This document shows positions 29,248-39,376 of a stretch of DNA of 64,000 nt, piece by piece. The notes beneath the pieces are model-generated. The model ran no database searches, had not been told where the DNA came from, and saw only the letters and a program-made list of their open reading frames with translations. The stretch lies in contig VRMN01000004.1 of assembly GCA_008690995.1 (NCBI GenBank), positions 248,001-312,000 on the forward strand. Reading direction: 5' to 3'. Numbering within the stretch: position 1 is the first letter of the stretch; the number at the start of each line of letters is the position of its first letter. The stretch comes from Porphyridium purpureum. Lineage: Eukaryota; Rhodophyta; Bangiophyceae; Porphyridiales; Porphyridiaceae. A program made the position numbers and the translations under genes.

Positions 29248-30681
29248 ATGTATACCACGGGGAATGCGGTGCCGGCGGTGGTGCTGGATCTAGGCACCCA
29301 CACGTCGAAATGCGGTTTTGCAGGAGAGGACCTGCCGTCGCGCGTGTTTGCGTCTGCGATGGGAGTGCGCGAGCCGCGAGCCACGACAGAGCAAGGCGCC
29401 GCCGCGTCGCCGCAAAGGGCGCACACGCACAAGGTCGAGTATGTGGTCGGTGATGAGATGCTGACAAAAATGCATGCGGGACTGGAAATGGCGTCCGCGT
29501 TCGGGAACGACGGCGTCGTGTCTCATTGGCACGCGTTTGAAAACTTGCTGGATTATTGCTTCACCGCAGGCTTGCGCATCGACGCGCAGGATTACGCGCT
29601 CATGTTTGCGGAGCCCGTGTACAATTCGCGCGCAGCGAGGGAAAAGCTGTGCCAGTTGGTGCTTGAAAAGTATAATGCTCCGGCGATATTTACCTGTAAG
29701 GCGCCCGTCCTCTCGGCGTTTGCCAACGGAAAGACTGCGGCGCTGGTGCTCGACCTCGGCGCCAGCGGGACCACTGCCGTGCCCGTGTTTGACGGCGCTG
29801 TGGTCAAGAACAAGGTGCTCTTCTCCCCGATTGGAGGACAAGCCATAGGTGACGCGCTCCTCGACATCTGCAACGAGCGCAAGGTGGACATCCGGCCCAG
29901 CTACAAGTTTCGGCGGACCACCGTGTCTGGCGGAGGCGTACCCGACAGCGTGGTTCCGCAGCGCCTGTCAAGCCCGGCAGCGTCTGACGGCGCTCCAAAT
30001 GCGAGCGAGGCAGAAGACCCGGAAGAAGAGCGTGCATTTGACGTGCAGGAGCTCGAGGACCGCATGCTTACGACGCCTTCTTACGACCAGTGGCGCCGCT
30101 CACAGATCATTGACGATATCAAAGAATCTGGTATCATGCAAGTCAGTGACAGTTCCGCGGCCGACGCAGCAGTCGCACAAGGTGATCTAGGCTTTCAATT
30201 GCCCGGTATGAACTACTACCTGCCGGACGGAAACAAGCTCGTATTCGGGCAGGAGCGATACAAGCCCGCGGGCCTGCTATTCAGTAAGCTACCCGTTGTG
30301 TCGTTTCTGCCACAATATGATGCTACTGTGAACGGTACTCGCGCGCCGCACAATATGGGCACACGCAATGGCCTGTCTGACCTCGTCAAGGCCGCGATCG
30401 AGCGGTGCGACGCAAGCATGCACCGCGACCTCTATTCGAGCGTATGCCTGACAGGTGGCTGCTCAAACTTTCCAGGCCTGTTTGAGCGACTTGGCAACGA
30501 GCTCATGTACATCACGAATCGCGTTCGCGTGATTGCCGCTCAAGGCAAACAGGAGCGTCGATACTGCGCGTGGACGGGCGGTTCCATTCTCGCCACGTTC
30601 AGCGAGTTCCAGCGCCTCTGGTTCAGCCGCACCGAATACGAGGAGCACGGTGCTCCGTTTATTCACAAAAAGTGCTCCTGA
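29248..30681 (+). CDS. ARP4: Actin-related protein 4 (ARP4/ACTL6 type)
   Basis: 477 residues, ATG 29248. Nuclear actin-related subunit of INO80, SWR1 and NuA4/SWI-SNF-type chromatin complexes. It shows the actin phosphate-1 loop variant VVLDLGTHTSKCGFAGED, the phosphate-2 loop VLDLGASGTTAVPVFDG, and the C-terminal VCLTGGCSNFPGLFERLGNEL and WTGGSILATFSEFQRLWFSRTEYEEHG. ARP4-specific features are the DIRPSYKF segment after the second phosphate loop, and the insertion with YDQWRRSQIIDDIKESGIMQVSDSS, corresponding to the FQASVLQVSDSTYDE region of ACTL6. The length is above actin (375) as usual for ARP4. It is transcribed away from BZW; a 19.6-kb nested transposon now separates their promoters. 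Confidence 0.88.
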   Translation: MYTTGNAVPAVVLDLGTHTSKCGFAGEDLPSRVFASAMGVREPRATTEQGAAASPQRAHTHKVEYVVGDEMLTKMHAGLEMASAFGNDGVVSHWHAFENLLDYCFTAGLRIDAQDYALMFAEPVYNSRAAREKLCQLVLEKYNAPAIFTCKAPVLSAFANGKTAALVLDLGASGTTAVPVFDGAVVKNKVLFSPIGGQAIGDALLDICNERKVDIRPSYKFRRTTVSGGGVPDSVVPQRLSSPAASDGAPNASEAEDPEEERAFDVQELEDRMLTTPSYDQWRRSQIIDDIKESGIMQVSDSSAADAAVAQGDLGFQLPGMNYYLPDGNKLVFGQERYKPAGLLFSKLPVVSFLPQYDATVNGTRAPHNMGTRNGLSDLVKAAIERCDASMHRDLYSSVCLTGGCSNFPGLFERLGNELMYITNRVRVIAAQGKQERRYCAWTGGSILATFSEFQRLWFSRTEYEEHGAPFIHKKCS

Positions 30682-30767
30682 AGAGACTTCAAATAGAACG
30701 CGTTCTGTAAATAGCTTTCTCATGCTATCGTGCGTTTCTGGCATGACTCGACTCTTCGCCGTTGCGA

Positions 30768-32972
30768 TCATTCATTTGGAGACACGGACGACAGATGTAT
30801 TTGCTGTTCGCTCGTGGCGAGTGCCATCGCCTTTTCGTACTCGCCCTCATCACCCGCGATGCGGCAAAGCACTCTGAATCGCGCGCTCGTCTCCCAGACT
30901 GCTGGCGCTCTCCGTGTCTTCGTCATGCACTCGTTGTCCTCTTCCGTGATGCGAATCTTGGGCAGCTCATGAATCCCCAGCGCAGAACACACGCCACGAA
31001 CCCTGATGCATCGCGTTCCCGTGCGCGCCGCAAGCGTCTCGGTCCGAAAGTCCAGCGTGTCTACCCTGAGAGCTGCATATTCGCGCCCCATGTTGTTCAT
31101 CAGGCCGCCGCCGCCGCCGCCTGCATCGTCCATAAAGGATATTCGAGGCGACCGAATCTCTCGCGCGGAGTAATTTCGAATCTCAATGTCGAGCGTGAAG
31201 ACTTCTGCAAAGTACACGATCTGCGGATGACGAATGACCAACTGTAGCTCAAAGTCCGAAGCGCTCGGAGGACTCCAGCGGCCAAATACCACCAAGTCTG
31301 AGTCTTGCGCCCACAAGCTTCGCGGAAATTGCGTTTCGGGGAACGGCAGCGACACGCAGAATGGTGTGTCGAGCGTGGCACAATCCGGCAGAGCCTGCCA
31401 CATCCTCGTGTCAGCATTCGCGTGCTGCACACGGAACGAGTACATGAGCTCCTCGTCAAATCGCAGGGTCTCCCGTGCGTCGCTACGACCCTTAAATAGT
31501 GGCTGTGCGCAGATAACTTCAGCAACCTGGGAGAGCGTGCTCCCTCTGAGATGTTGCCAAGACGCAAAAGTTGGCGTCGAAGCGTCTACAAGAATGGTAC
31601 GCGCAAGATCAATTCGAGGCTGTGACAGGACCACGTCTTTCTTGTCCGCCCGGCAATTCTGCACCTTCACCGCTATGATCGCGCACGGCCGTGAGATCCA
31701 ATGCGCTTGACGAAGAACCGTAGACAGCTGGACAGGTGAGCGCATGGTGATTTGCGAGGCGTGCACGAAGCTTGCCGGCAGCTGAGCATTGCTTATACTT
31801 ACAGACTTCATACCACGACCCACAAGCGCCAGCACATTAGACGTATCTAGGTCGCGGTAAAGCTCGTCGCACAAAACAGATACGTGCAGCGTCTTTTCCA
31901 AAATAATGCGTGACTCGAGGCAGCCACTAGCGTGAATCCACATGAGCCGAATCGGTGCCAATCGCACCAGGCGCTCGTGACCGTCAGCCGCGGTCATATC
32001 AAACTGAAGCATCTGCGCCGTCCTCGCAGGGTTGGACTTACCACCGAGAGCACGATCATCGAGCTTCGGCAGCAGGAACTGTTTTGGCTGATCTGGGCTC
32101 GGCAGCTGTACCGTTAGCCAGCCCGTGTCATGCAGAACATTGCGCATCGCCACGTGCTTGTGCAGGGGTGCGGACAGAAGCGCGCTTTGCGTCAAAGGCA
32201 GCCCGTTTCGATACTGCTGCTGCTTGAAAGGCCCGCCTACACTGGAGGAGGGCAGCACGTCATGTAGTGACAGATTGTCTGTTAGTGACAGCTCCACACA
32301 CGAGAAGCTCTGAGCGGTTTCATTCAAGCTCGTCAGAATCGCTTGCGGAGTGCCTGCGAAATGCACTGTTTCCTTAGGCTCAAGCGATAGCGCTACGCAG
32401 ACAACATCATTAAAGTATACGGTGTTGAGTTCTGGTGCATCATGCACTTTGGCAGCCATCTGCTCGTGACTGGGTGTTGGCGCGTTGGTGACTTGACTCC
32501 TGTCCACGTGCAAAGGTAGATCGATGGCGTGCAAGGAGACCGCGAGCCTACATTCGTGTGGAGAAAAAGGAATGCGCTTGGCTTGCACCGAAGCGGCCGC
32601 TGCAGCGCCTGCAGCGGCCACTGCCGCAGCCGCCGATGCGTTGCCCGATCGGTCTGTCGCAGCCTTTGTCTCGCCTTGTTTGCTGGGCACCCGTCTATGA
32701 TGATGTTGCCTTTCGGACGCAGAGCCCGCAGCGGTCCTGCTATTCTTCTGAGCGGCTGCGTCTGGCGAGGCGCCACGCGCCGCGTCCACCATCACATCCG
32801 GGCTGGCATTCCCACTGCCAGTGCGACTGCCAGACGGCGGCGGCGCACCTATAGCACCGTTTGAACTGGCGCGCCGGCCATGTGCGCGGCTCATACCCGC
32901 CGCTGTTATCTGCGGCGCCTCATCTGACGCAAGATCATCTCGACTCGAAAACACCTCGCGCGGCGTATCCAT
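30768..32972 (-). CDS. Protein of unknown function with C-terminal beta-sandwich-like region (possibly TRAPP-II related)
   Basis: 734 residues from ATG 32972; the frame upstream opens at a non-ATG codon. The N-terminal 180 residues are disordered, with Ala, Ser and His runs. The remaining part is predicted by eye to be mostly beta strands with spaced hydrophobic residues. The C-terminal stretch EVFTLDIEIRNYSAREIRSPRISF, and later TRCIRVRGVCSALGIHELPKIRI, resembles the Ig-like/beta-sandwich repeats in TRAPPC13 or Trs65-type trafficking proteins, in which a bounded set of strands ends in a GxHxL motif. That link is weak. It converges with ARP4, stops about 87 bases apart. No catalytic motif was seen. 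Confidence 0.5.
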   Translation of the reverse strand: MDTPREVFSSRDDLASDEAPQITAAGMSRAHGRRASSNGAIGAPPPSGSRTGSGNASPDVMVDAARGASPDAAAQKNSRTAAGSASERQHHHRRVPSKQGETKAATDRSGNASAAAAVAAAGAAAAASVQAKRIPFSPHECRLAVSLHAIDLPLHVDRSQVTNAPTPSHEQMAAKVHDAPELNTVYFNDVVCVALSLEPKETVHFAGTPQAILTSLNETAQSFSCVELSLTDNLSLHDVLPSSSVGGPFKQQQYRNGLPLTQSALLSAPLHKHVAMRNVLHDTGWLTVQLPSPDQPKQFLLPKLDDRALGGKSNPARTAQMLQFDMTAADGHERLVRLAPIRLMWIHASGCLESRIILEKTLHVSVLCDELYRDLDTSNVLALVGRGMKSVSISNAQLPASFVHASQITMRSPVQLSTVLRQAHWISRPCAIIAVKVQNCRADKKDVVLSQPRIDLARTILVDASTPTFASWQHLRGSTLSQVAEVICAQPLFKGRSDARETLRFDEELMYSFRVQHANADTRMWQALPDCATLDTPFCVSLPFPETQFPRSLWAQDSDLVVFGRWSPPSASDFELQLVIRHPQIVYFAEVFTLDIEIRNYSAREIRSPRISFMDDAGGGGGGLMNNMGREYAALRVDTLDFRTETLAARTGTRCIRVRGVCSALGIHELPKIRITEEDNECMTKTRRAPAVWETSARFRVLCRIAGDEGEYEKAMALATSEQQIHLSSVSPNE

Positions 32973-33404
32973 TTGCTCTTGCCACACATCCTCTTGTTCA
33001 TTCGCCTCTCCGCATCTTCTCGCCTTCTTCACACCACTTTTATTTCCCGCGAGTTTCGAACTTTGCGTTCCAAAATCCAAATCCAGCACGAAAAAAAACA
33101 CGAACGCAAAACTGAACAAGTGTCAAAAATCGCATCGAGTTTTATGGTGAAAATGGAGCGAACAGCCACAAACACACAAAGAACGACAGCAGTAGTGTGC
33201 CTAGTAGAACGAGCTGGTTTGTCCATGAAACATTGAACTTGGATGCGAGCAAAAGTGGGTGACATGCGGCTGGAAAAGGGGGCGGAAAAGTGGCGTGTCT
33301 GAACTGGAAACCGCGTGGGTTGAACAGGTTTTTGGGCAGAATTGTGGGAAAAAACAGAGAGAGAACGAGAGAAAGAGGGAAAGGGCGAGAGACGAGGAGA
33401 AGCC

Positions 33405-34535
33405 ATGGCGGAACATGGAACGTGCCAGAGCCACAGTGAGAATGAGAGCCAGAACCAGAACCTGAATCTCATGGGTTTGGAAGGCGAGGCGCTGTTCCAT
33501 TTCAAACAGGCGATCACGCACTTGGACATGGTGAGAGGCGCAGTGGGTTCGACGCCAGAGGGCCTGTTGACGCTGAGTTGGACGCCCAACCTTGGGTTTA
33601 CAAAGTTGGTGTATCAGGCGAGGCTGTGCGCTCAAACGGCGCGAAACTCCGCGCGCCGCAACAGCGCGCAGCCCGTGTCGGCGCCACATGGTGATGTGTC
33701 GTGGCTGGCGGACGTGGTGATACCAGTCGACCCACTAGACGCGGAGCTCTCTGTGCTGCCTCGAGAACAGCTGCCGCTTTTCACCGAGTGCCAGGATACA
33801 AGGCAGAGCTTGAAGAATGCAGATGTTTCGCGATTGGTCAACATGACCCCCGTTTTCATCGCTGACGAAACTGTTCGTGAGCTGTCATCGCGACTGCTTC
33901 GCAGGTCAAATGTGAAGTATGCCATGGACTACAAAGCCCGGAACAACCGGTACAATGGTATTCACGGTATCGGGCAGCCAATGGAAGAGCGGCTGCGCCG
34001 GGCCCTTTTCTACACGGCGCTTTCTGCGCTTGGTGTGCGGTCGTCGAAGCGAACGGCGTTGTCCAACATGTTTCCACATGCAATGAAGAACAAATATGCC
34101 TTGTTTGCAGGCGAGGCCGACCCGGTGGAGGAGCGGGCGCCCAAAGTGCTCATGTTTGCTCCACGAATGTTTCGCGGAGCCATGACCCGGATGTTTTGCT
34201 ACGGACTGCAACATCCGGAAACGCGCCCACTCTTCCGGATGGCGCTGCGTGCGGTCGAGAAGGAATTGCAGGACTTGAAAGCGGGGCCAGGGGCGAAAGA
34301 TGCCAAGGAAGAAAGTGAAGGCAAGGAGAGCGTGCTTGACTTGGAAGAAGACGACGAAGACGTGCATGCGGAAAAAGATCCAACCATCACTGCAAATGCA
34401 TCGAATGGTGGTGCCGCCGCGACAGTTCCTCCACAAACTTATGTGGATGTGCGAGAGCAGGACCCGCTACCTGTCAGCAAGAAGCGGAACCATGCATCCA
34501 ACTCTTTCGAGCCCGTGAAGAAAGCCCGAGACTAA
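33405..34535 (+). CDS. Protein of unknown function with acidic C-terminus
   Basis: 376 residues from ATG 33405 in a good context (AGCCATGG). Divergent from the gene at 30768-32972. The N-terminal two thirds are mixed helix, with VSRLVNMTPVFIADETVRELSSRLL and ERLRRALFYTALSALGVRSSKRTALSNMF. Then come an acidic block LDLEEDDEDVHAEKD and a basic end (SKKRNHASN, VKKARD) that could be a nuclear signal. I do not recognise the family. Frame, composition and codon use agree with neighbouring host genes, so a real gene is likely. Confidence 0.6.
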   Translation: MAEHGTCQSHSENESQNQNLNLMGLEGEALFHFKQAITHLDMVRGAVGSTPEGLLTLSWTPNLGFTKLVYQARLCAQTARNSARRNSAQPVSAPHGDVSWLADVVIPVDPLDAELSVLPREQLPLFTECQDTRQSLKNADVSRLVNMTPVFIADETVRELSSRLLRRSNVKYAMDYKARNNRYNGIHGIGQPMEERLRRALFYTALSALGVRSSKRTALSNMFPHAMKNKYALFAGEADPVEERAPKVLMFAPRMFRGAMTRMFCYGLQHPETRPLFRMALRAVEKELQDLKAGPGAKDAKEESEGKESVLDLEEDDEDVHAEKDPTITANASNGGAAATVPPQTYVDVREQDPLPVSKKRNHASNSFEPVKKARD

Positions 34536-34913
34536 GAGTCGATGTTCAGAGGACGCTCCGCTCAATAGGCGCGCTGGTGTTTACGCTGCCCAGCTTTGCA
34601 TGGCGTCTGCTCGAAGAAACGCTGTGAGCCATTTCGGCGATATTCTAACTTGTAGATCTTTGAGATTAACACTTCGATCCTGTGTCGCGTCGGCCACAAT
34701 GCGCACATACCCCGTTTGCCCTGCTGCTTGCGGTTGGACATTTTTTTTGTAAACTCATGCGCAGTCGACGCTTCCGCTGCGCCGCAACACCGTTGACCTT
34801 GCTTCATTGACGTTGCGAATCGAAATCAAGCACGCGCACCTTGTTGCCGTGATCTGGGCCTGCTGGACTGCACGTGGCATCGGAGAGACGAAGTGCGAGA
34901 CGAGACTCTACAG
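34536..34913. other. Intergenic region
   Basis: 378 bases between two genes on the same strand. No gene or repeat recognised. Confidence 0.5.
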
Positions 34914-36842
34914 ATGGCATTTCTTGTGGCTGTGCCGCACGCCCGGGTGCCCGGTGCTAATGCGCCGCTCCCTCAGTGTGCGCAGAATAGGCCCGCGCAT
35001 TCGCGTCCTGTTGTGCCAATGGCGGAGCGGCGGCGGAGTCGTCACAGTCCATGCGTGGCAATGAGTAGCGTAGGTTTGGAGCACAGCGTGGTCAACACGG
35101 GAATGCCCTTACATGAGCGTATGGCAAATATGCCCCGGTTTGCCGCCGCCGAGCGTCGCGTCGATCCGTTTGCGGGCAGCCAGCGTGCAGACATGCGAGA
35201 GGGTGACAGTGACGCCGAGGCGGTCAACATGTTGAACGTGGTGTACGCGTATCCCAGTACTTACGCGGTGGGGATTTGCAGTTTGGGATATCAGCTCGTG
35301 CACGAAGCACTGAGAAAAATGCGACACGTTTCGACCGCACGCCTCTTCACCGACGCGTGCGAGCGCTTGCCTGCCCAAATTGATGTGCTGGGCATTTCCT
35401 TGTCGTGGGAGCTGGACTACGTGAATATAATGCAGCATTTCACGCTCCTGGGCATTCCCATGATGAGCATAGAGCGGAACGCTCCTCGTGAAGACGCGAG
35501 CGCTCCGTATCCGCTCGTGTTTGGTGGCGGGCCTGTTCTGTCTGCCAATCCAGAGCCTTTTGCCGAGTTCTTTGATGTCGTGCTTCTCGGAGACGGTGAG
35601 GAGCTTCTACCAGAATTTATTGAAGCTTTGCAGCGACTCCGGTCGAGCACGAAGTCACGGCGAGAGTTGCTTATCGAGCTTGCAAAGGGCGTGCCGGGAG
35701 TGTACGTTCCGCAGCTCTTTGAGATTGAGTACGAATCGTCTGTGGGCCCGATTGCTGCGATTCGTCTTGCGGAAGACGCCAGGCAAGCTGGAGTGCCGGA
35801 AACAGTGCAGAAAAGAACGTTTCGGGGAAGACAGTTGGCAACGAGCACCATTGTTACGGAATATTCAGCATGGGAAAACATTTTCATGGTCGAAGCGGTA
35901 CGTTCGTGCCCAGAAATGTGCCGTTTCTGTCTAGCAAGTTATGTCACGCTTCCATTTCGGGCAACAGACGTGGATAATTTTCTCATCCCCAGCATAGAGT
36001 CTGCTATGCGTGTCACAGACCGGATCGGTATTCTAGGCGCATCGGTGACCCAGCATCCGCAGTGGGATGCAGTGGTGGATGCTTTGTTGGAACCACGCTT
36101 TGACGGTTTGCGCATCTCGCTCTCTTCGGTTCGCACTAACACGGTCACACAGCGCCTCGCCGAGATGCTGGTCAAGCACGGCTCAAAGTCGATCACAATT
36201 GCGGTGGAAAGTGGGAGCAAGCGTGTTCGCGAGATTGTGAACAAGAAATTGGCGCAGGAGGACATTGAGAAGGCCGTCCTTAGTGCGTGCCGAGGCGGCC
36301 TGTCGAGTCTAAAACTTTACGGTATGACCGGGATACCGGGCGAGAGCGATGAGGATGTGCGCCTTACCATCGAAATGTTTGCGCGTTTGAAAGAACTGGT
36401 CAAGAAGGAAAAGTCATCGCTAAAGCTCACATTTGGCTGCTCTACGTTTGTGCCCAAGGCGCACACACCGTTTCAGTGGTTCGGTGTGCGGCCCGAAGCG
36501 CAGAAGCGGCTAAAGACGATCGAAAAGAACTTGAAAAAGATAGGTGTTGACTTTCGGCCCGAGTCGTATAAGTGGTCAGTCATTCAGGCCCTTCTTGCGC
36601 GTGGCGACCGTCGCATCATGAAGGTTCTGATCATGGCCGTAGCGTATGGAGACTCATTTGGCGCATTCAACCGCGTCTTCAAGGCGCTCAAGGGTCAAGT
36701 TCCACCGCTGGAAATGTACGCCTTCGAGGATTACCCTCTCGACCGCCAGCTGCCGTGGTCGCATCTACGGACCGCCATTGCGCCTGAACTTATCGAAGAC
36801 CATTTCCGTTCTTCCGAGCAAGTGATGTCCGTGGAAGTGTGA
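34914..36842 (+). CDS. B12-binding-like radical SAM protein, probably plastid-targeted
   Basis: 642 residues from ATG 34914. The first about 50 residues (MAFLVAVPHARVP..., many Arg, Ser and Pro, no acidic residues, Phe near the start) fit a red-algal plastid transit peptide. The next part, VVYAYPSTYAVGICSLGYQLVHEAL with LGISLSWELDYVNIM and VLLGDGEELL, resembles the cobalamin-binding-like domain of radical SAM enzymes. The [4Fe-4S] motif is CPEMCRFC (C-x3-C-x2-C), followed by the GxxxG-type strand ILGASVTQHP, the SAM-binding VESGSKRVREIVNK and LYGMTGIPGE. A related family is widespread in cyanobacteria and bacteria with unassigned reaction, so the substrate is unknown. The MTxGLPGE-like block is normally seen in methylthiotransferase and B12-radical SAM families. 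Confidence 0.75.
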   Translation: MAFLVAVPHARVPGANAPLPQCAQNRPAHSRPVVPMAERRRSRHSPCVAMSSVGLEHSVVNTGMPLHERMANMPRFAAAERRVDPFAGSQRADMREGDSDAEAVNMLNVVYAYPSTYAVGICSLGYQLVHEALRKMRHVSTARLFTDACERLPAQIDVLGISLSWELDYVNIMQHFTLLGIPMMSIERNAPREDASAPYPLVFGGGPVLSANPEPFAEFFDVVLLGDGEELLPEFIEALQRLRSSTKSRRELLIELAKGVPGVYVPQLFEIEYESSVGPIAAIRLAEDARQAGVPETVQKRTFRGRQLATSTIVTEYSAWENIFMVEAVRSCPEMCRFCLASYVTLPFRATDVDNFLIPSIESAMRVTDRIGILGASVTQHPQWDAVVDALLEPRFDGLRISLSSVRTNTVTQRLAEMLVKHGSKSITIAVESGSKRVREIVNKKLAQEDIEKAVLSACRGGLSSLKLYGMTGIPGESDEDVRLTIEMFARLKELVKKEKSSLKLTFGCSTFVPKAHTPFQWFGVRPEAQKRLKTIEKNLKKIGVDFRPESYKWSVIQALLARGDRRIMKVLIMAVAYGDSFGAFNRVFKALKGQVPPLEMYAFEDYPLDRQLPWSHLRTAIAPELIEDHFRSSEQVMSVEV

Positions 36843-36908
36843 AGATGATCCTCAAGTTGGAAAGGCAGAAAGCAGCGGCTTGTCCAGTATCATAATGATG
36901 GCAATTTT

Positions 36909-36910
<2 letters not shown>

Positions 36911-36942
<32 letters not shown>

Positions 36943-36944
36943 AA
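36911..36944. terminator. Poly(T) run followed by AATAAA
   Basis: 28 T residues at 36911-36938 directly followed by AATAAA at 36939-36944, 70-100 bases after the radical SAM stop. AATAAA is on the sense strand of that gene and could be its polyadenylation signal. Confidence 0.4.
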
Positions 36945-36994
36945 AGAAAATTTTGTATTGCGGCACCGCCGGAGCTAGCGACAACCACGGCGGA

Positions 36995-39079
36995 CTACTT
37001 TTTCTCAGCAAGCTTCTTCTCCAGCGCCTCAATGCGCTTTTCACTGGCCTCTAATTTCTTCGCAGTGTCGTTACGAGCTCGTTCCGTGTCGGCCAACATC
37101 TTTTGCTGTTCTCTGAGCTGCTTTTGGAAATCGTCCGCACTTTTCCTGAGCTCAGCCTGCTTATCCTTATCTGCTTGTGCAAGCTTGGCCTTGAGTTCTT
37201 GGTCTTTTGCAGCAAGCTGCTTATCAAAACTTTTTTGCGTGCTTGCTAATGCAGACGTGCTGCTCTTCTCAGTTTCCGCAAGCTGCTTCTTCAAGCCTGC
37301 AATGGTCGTCTGGGATTCCTTCTGAGTCTCTGCAAATCTTGCAGCGACTCGCTTCTCGGCAGCCTTCTCGGCCTCTGCTAACTGTTTCTTCAAGTCAGAA
37401 ATCACTGCCTGATCCTGTTTGGACAGATCAGCCAGCTTCGCGGCTGTCTGTTTCTCTCCGTTCTGCTCCGCGGACTTCACAGCCGACTGCATGGCCACAT
37501 CCTTTGCTTTCAACTGGGCCTCCAGTTTCTTCGCCTCCTGCTCGGCCGCCTTTTTCATGCTGTCCAATGCACTCGCAGCCTTCTTCTCCGACTCCGCAAT
37601 CACCTTCTTTAGCCGCTCTTCACTCGCTTTTTTCTCCGCGTCCACCGCGGCCACGCGCCGCTTGTCCAGTTCCGCAATTTGCTGCTCAAACTTACTCGCT
37701 GCCTTCTTAGCCGCATCGGCCATTTCCACCCGCATTTTTTCCGAATCACCAAGCTTCGCGCGAATTTCTGCGAGCGCCGCATCCCCCTCCTTTTTCAGCG
37801 CAAGAAGCTTGACTTCTGTCTCTTTCGCAGCCTCCTTCTGGGTCGCGACCACCTGCGCTTCAAGTTCCTTGATACGCGCAGCGTCGGTGACTCGGTTATC
37901 CGCAATCTGCTTTTCCAATTGTGCTTGTGCCGCAGCTATGCGATCCGCAGCTTCCTTCTCGATCTTCGCGCGCTCCAACCCAAGCGACTTCATCAACTCC
38001 TCAGACTGCTGCGTCTTGATCTTGGCATTTTCGAACGCCTCCATCTGGTCGTCGGTCAGCTCTAGTAATCTACGGTTCTCTGCTTCCTTCGCCCGAAACG
38101 CGCTCTCCAGGGACTTGAGTTCGGGCTGTGCCGTAAGTTTGCTCTCGAGCGCCTTGACAGCTTGTGTGAGCCTAGCGTTCTCGGCGTCGCGTCGCAAAAG
38201 CTCAGCATCCATCTGCACGCGTGAGTCCAACAGTCTTTCACGCGCGAGCGCCACCTCTTCTTGTCCAGCGTCCAGTGCTACCTTGAGCTCGTTGGACTGC
38301 GCTTGCACCTTTTCCAGTTGCTTTTTGAGCGCAGTGATCTGCGCCTGGTCTTTTATCGGCCCATCTGCAAAACTCACTTGAATGCCGGCGCGAGCCAGGA
38401 ACTCGCCCTTCTTTCCGAGCAACACAACACGCTCGAGGTTGAACTTGGCCTGCGCCGACGCGAGTAAGTCGTCCACCAACCCGCGCTGTTCTGAATTCGT
38501 CAGGCGCACAAACTTTGCTGCGTCCACTTGGATGTTCGCGCATCGCTCGTCGAGAGGATCGATCACTGCATTCTCTACAAGCTTAACATTTTTACCGCCG
38601 CTCTGCTTCAGCGCCTTGGACAGCGCGTCCATCGATTCGGCTGAGCTTGAGATCGACGATCCGCCGGGAGCCGTTGACGATGACGACGATGGCGATGTCT
38701 TTTCAGTCTGCGATTTGGAGGAATTCCCACCACCACCACCGAAACCAAACGGATTTGGCAGCGAAATGGCCTCGCTCTCGGAGCTGCCGATCAGCTGCAC
38801 GATCAGGACGACCGCAACCGTCACAATCGCGTGGCGGAGCTTTTCCGGAACGACGTTTGCCGCGAGAGCACGCGATTCTCTCGGCACGGATGACGCTGAT
38901 TCCGACTCGGCACGATGGCGTCGAGCCATGACGAGCGCACCAAAGCGCACCGCAGTACGCCGATGCAGCCTCGAGCTCAACCCTACATCTCGACACGAAC
39001 GCGTCCTTGTGTGCGACAACGGCGCAACGCACGGCGCGCTGCCAGGCAGCACGACAAATCCCGCCGAGCGCGCCAGCAT
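36995..39079 (-). CDS. Long coiled-coil protein with plastid/thylakoid-type leader
   Basis: 694 residues from ATG 39079. The leader (MLARSAGFVVLPGSAPCVAPL..., Arg- and Ser-rich) is followed by a hydrophobic segment HAIVTVAVVLIVQLIG at residues about 83-98 and then SSESEA/ISLPNPFGF. Together they look like a bipartite signal for thylakoid lumen import or a membrane anchor. A Gly/Ser-rich linker and a small conserved-looking region (VKLVENAVIDPLDERCANI to ARAGIQVSFADG) come next. From about residue 240 to the end it is almost continuous coiled coil rich in Lys, Ala, Glu and Gln, with the recurring phrase (L/F)xKQLAEAEKxxxxR. The antisense strand carries open frames only because of this composition. 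The structural role is inferred; no close family recognised. Confidence 0.65.
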   Translation of the reverse strand: MLARSAGFVVLPGSAPCVAPLSHTRTRSCRDVGLSSRLHRRTAVRFGALVMARRHRAESESASSVPRESRALAANVVPEKLRHAIVTVAVVLIVQLIGSSESEAISLPNPFGFGGGGGNSSKSQTEKTSPSSSSSTAPGGSSISSSAESMDALSKALKQSGGKNVKLVENAVIDPLDERCANIQVDAAKFVRLTNSEQRGLVDDLLASAQAKFNLERVVLLGKKGEFLARAGIQVSFADGPIKDQAQITALKKQLEKVQAQSNELKVALDAGQEEVALARERLLDSRVQMDAELLRRDAENARLTQAVKALESKLTAQPELKSLESAFRAKEAENRRLLELTDDQMEAFENAKIKTQQSEELMKSLGLERAKIEKEAADRIAAAQAQLEKQIADNRVTDAARIKELEAQVVATQKEAAKETEVKLLALKKEGDAALAEIRAKLGDSEKMRVEMADAAKKAASKFEQQIAELDKRRVAAVDAEKKASEERLKKVIAESEKKAASALDSMKKAAEQEAKKLEAQLKAKDVAMQSAVKSAEQNGEKQTAAKLADLSKQDQAVISDLKKQLAEAEKAAEKRVAARFAETQKESQTTIAGLKKQLAETEKSSTSALASTQKSFDKQLAAKDQELKAKLAQADKDKQAELRKSADDFQKQLREQQKMLADTERARNDTAKKLEASEKRIEALEKKLAEKK

Positions 39080-39338
39080 TGTACGCAGCGCTCGATGCCG
39101 ATCCACTGCCAGCGGCTACTGTCACTTCCACCACGCAGATAGAGCGACCACACACACCCAAGCACAAACGCATCTCTTCACTCCTCTCGATACGAACCAC
39201 TCTTATCGGTTTCGCTCATCGAGCCAATCGGTTCACCGACTACTTTCATATTAAAACAGACGTATTTTACTATAAAACGGCACGAGATGCACGCACCTTG
39301 CATTTGTATGGCAATCTCGCAAAGCACCTCGGAGCAGA

Positions 39339-39345
39339 GTACAGT
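39339..39345. promoter_or_regulatory. GTACAGT motif upstream of coiled-coil gene
   Basis: About 260 bases before ATG 39079, inside the 297-base gap before the next gene's stop. Same word as upstream of other host genes. Confidence 0.3.
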
Positions 39346-39376
39346 TGGGGTACACGACGGAGTATTTAAGGTACAC

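Noticed and set aside
30768-32972. Firm assignment to TRAPPC13 or Trs65
   Set aside because: Only the C-terminal beta-rich part resembles that family; motifs are too weak without a profile search.
37419-38381. 320-residue Ser/Ala-rich plus-strand frame
   Set aside because: Shadow of the coiled-coil gene: Lys/Ala/Glu-rich sequence reads as Ser/Phe/Ala-rich without stops on the other strand.
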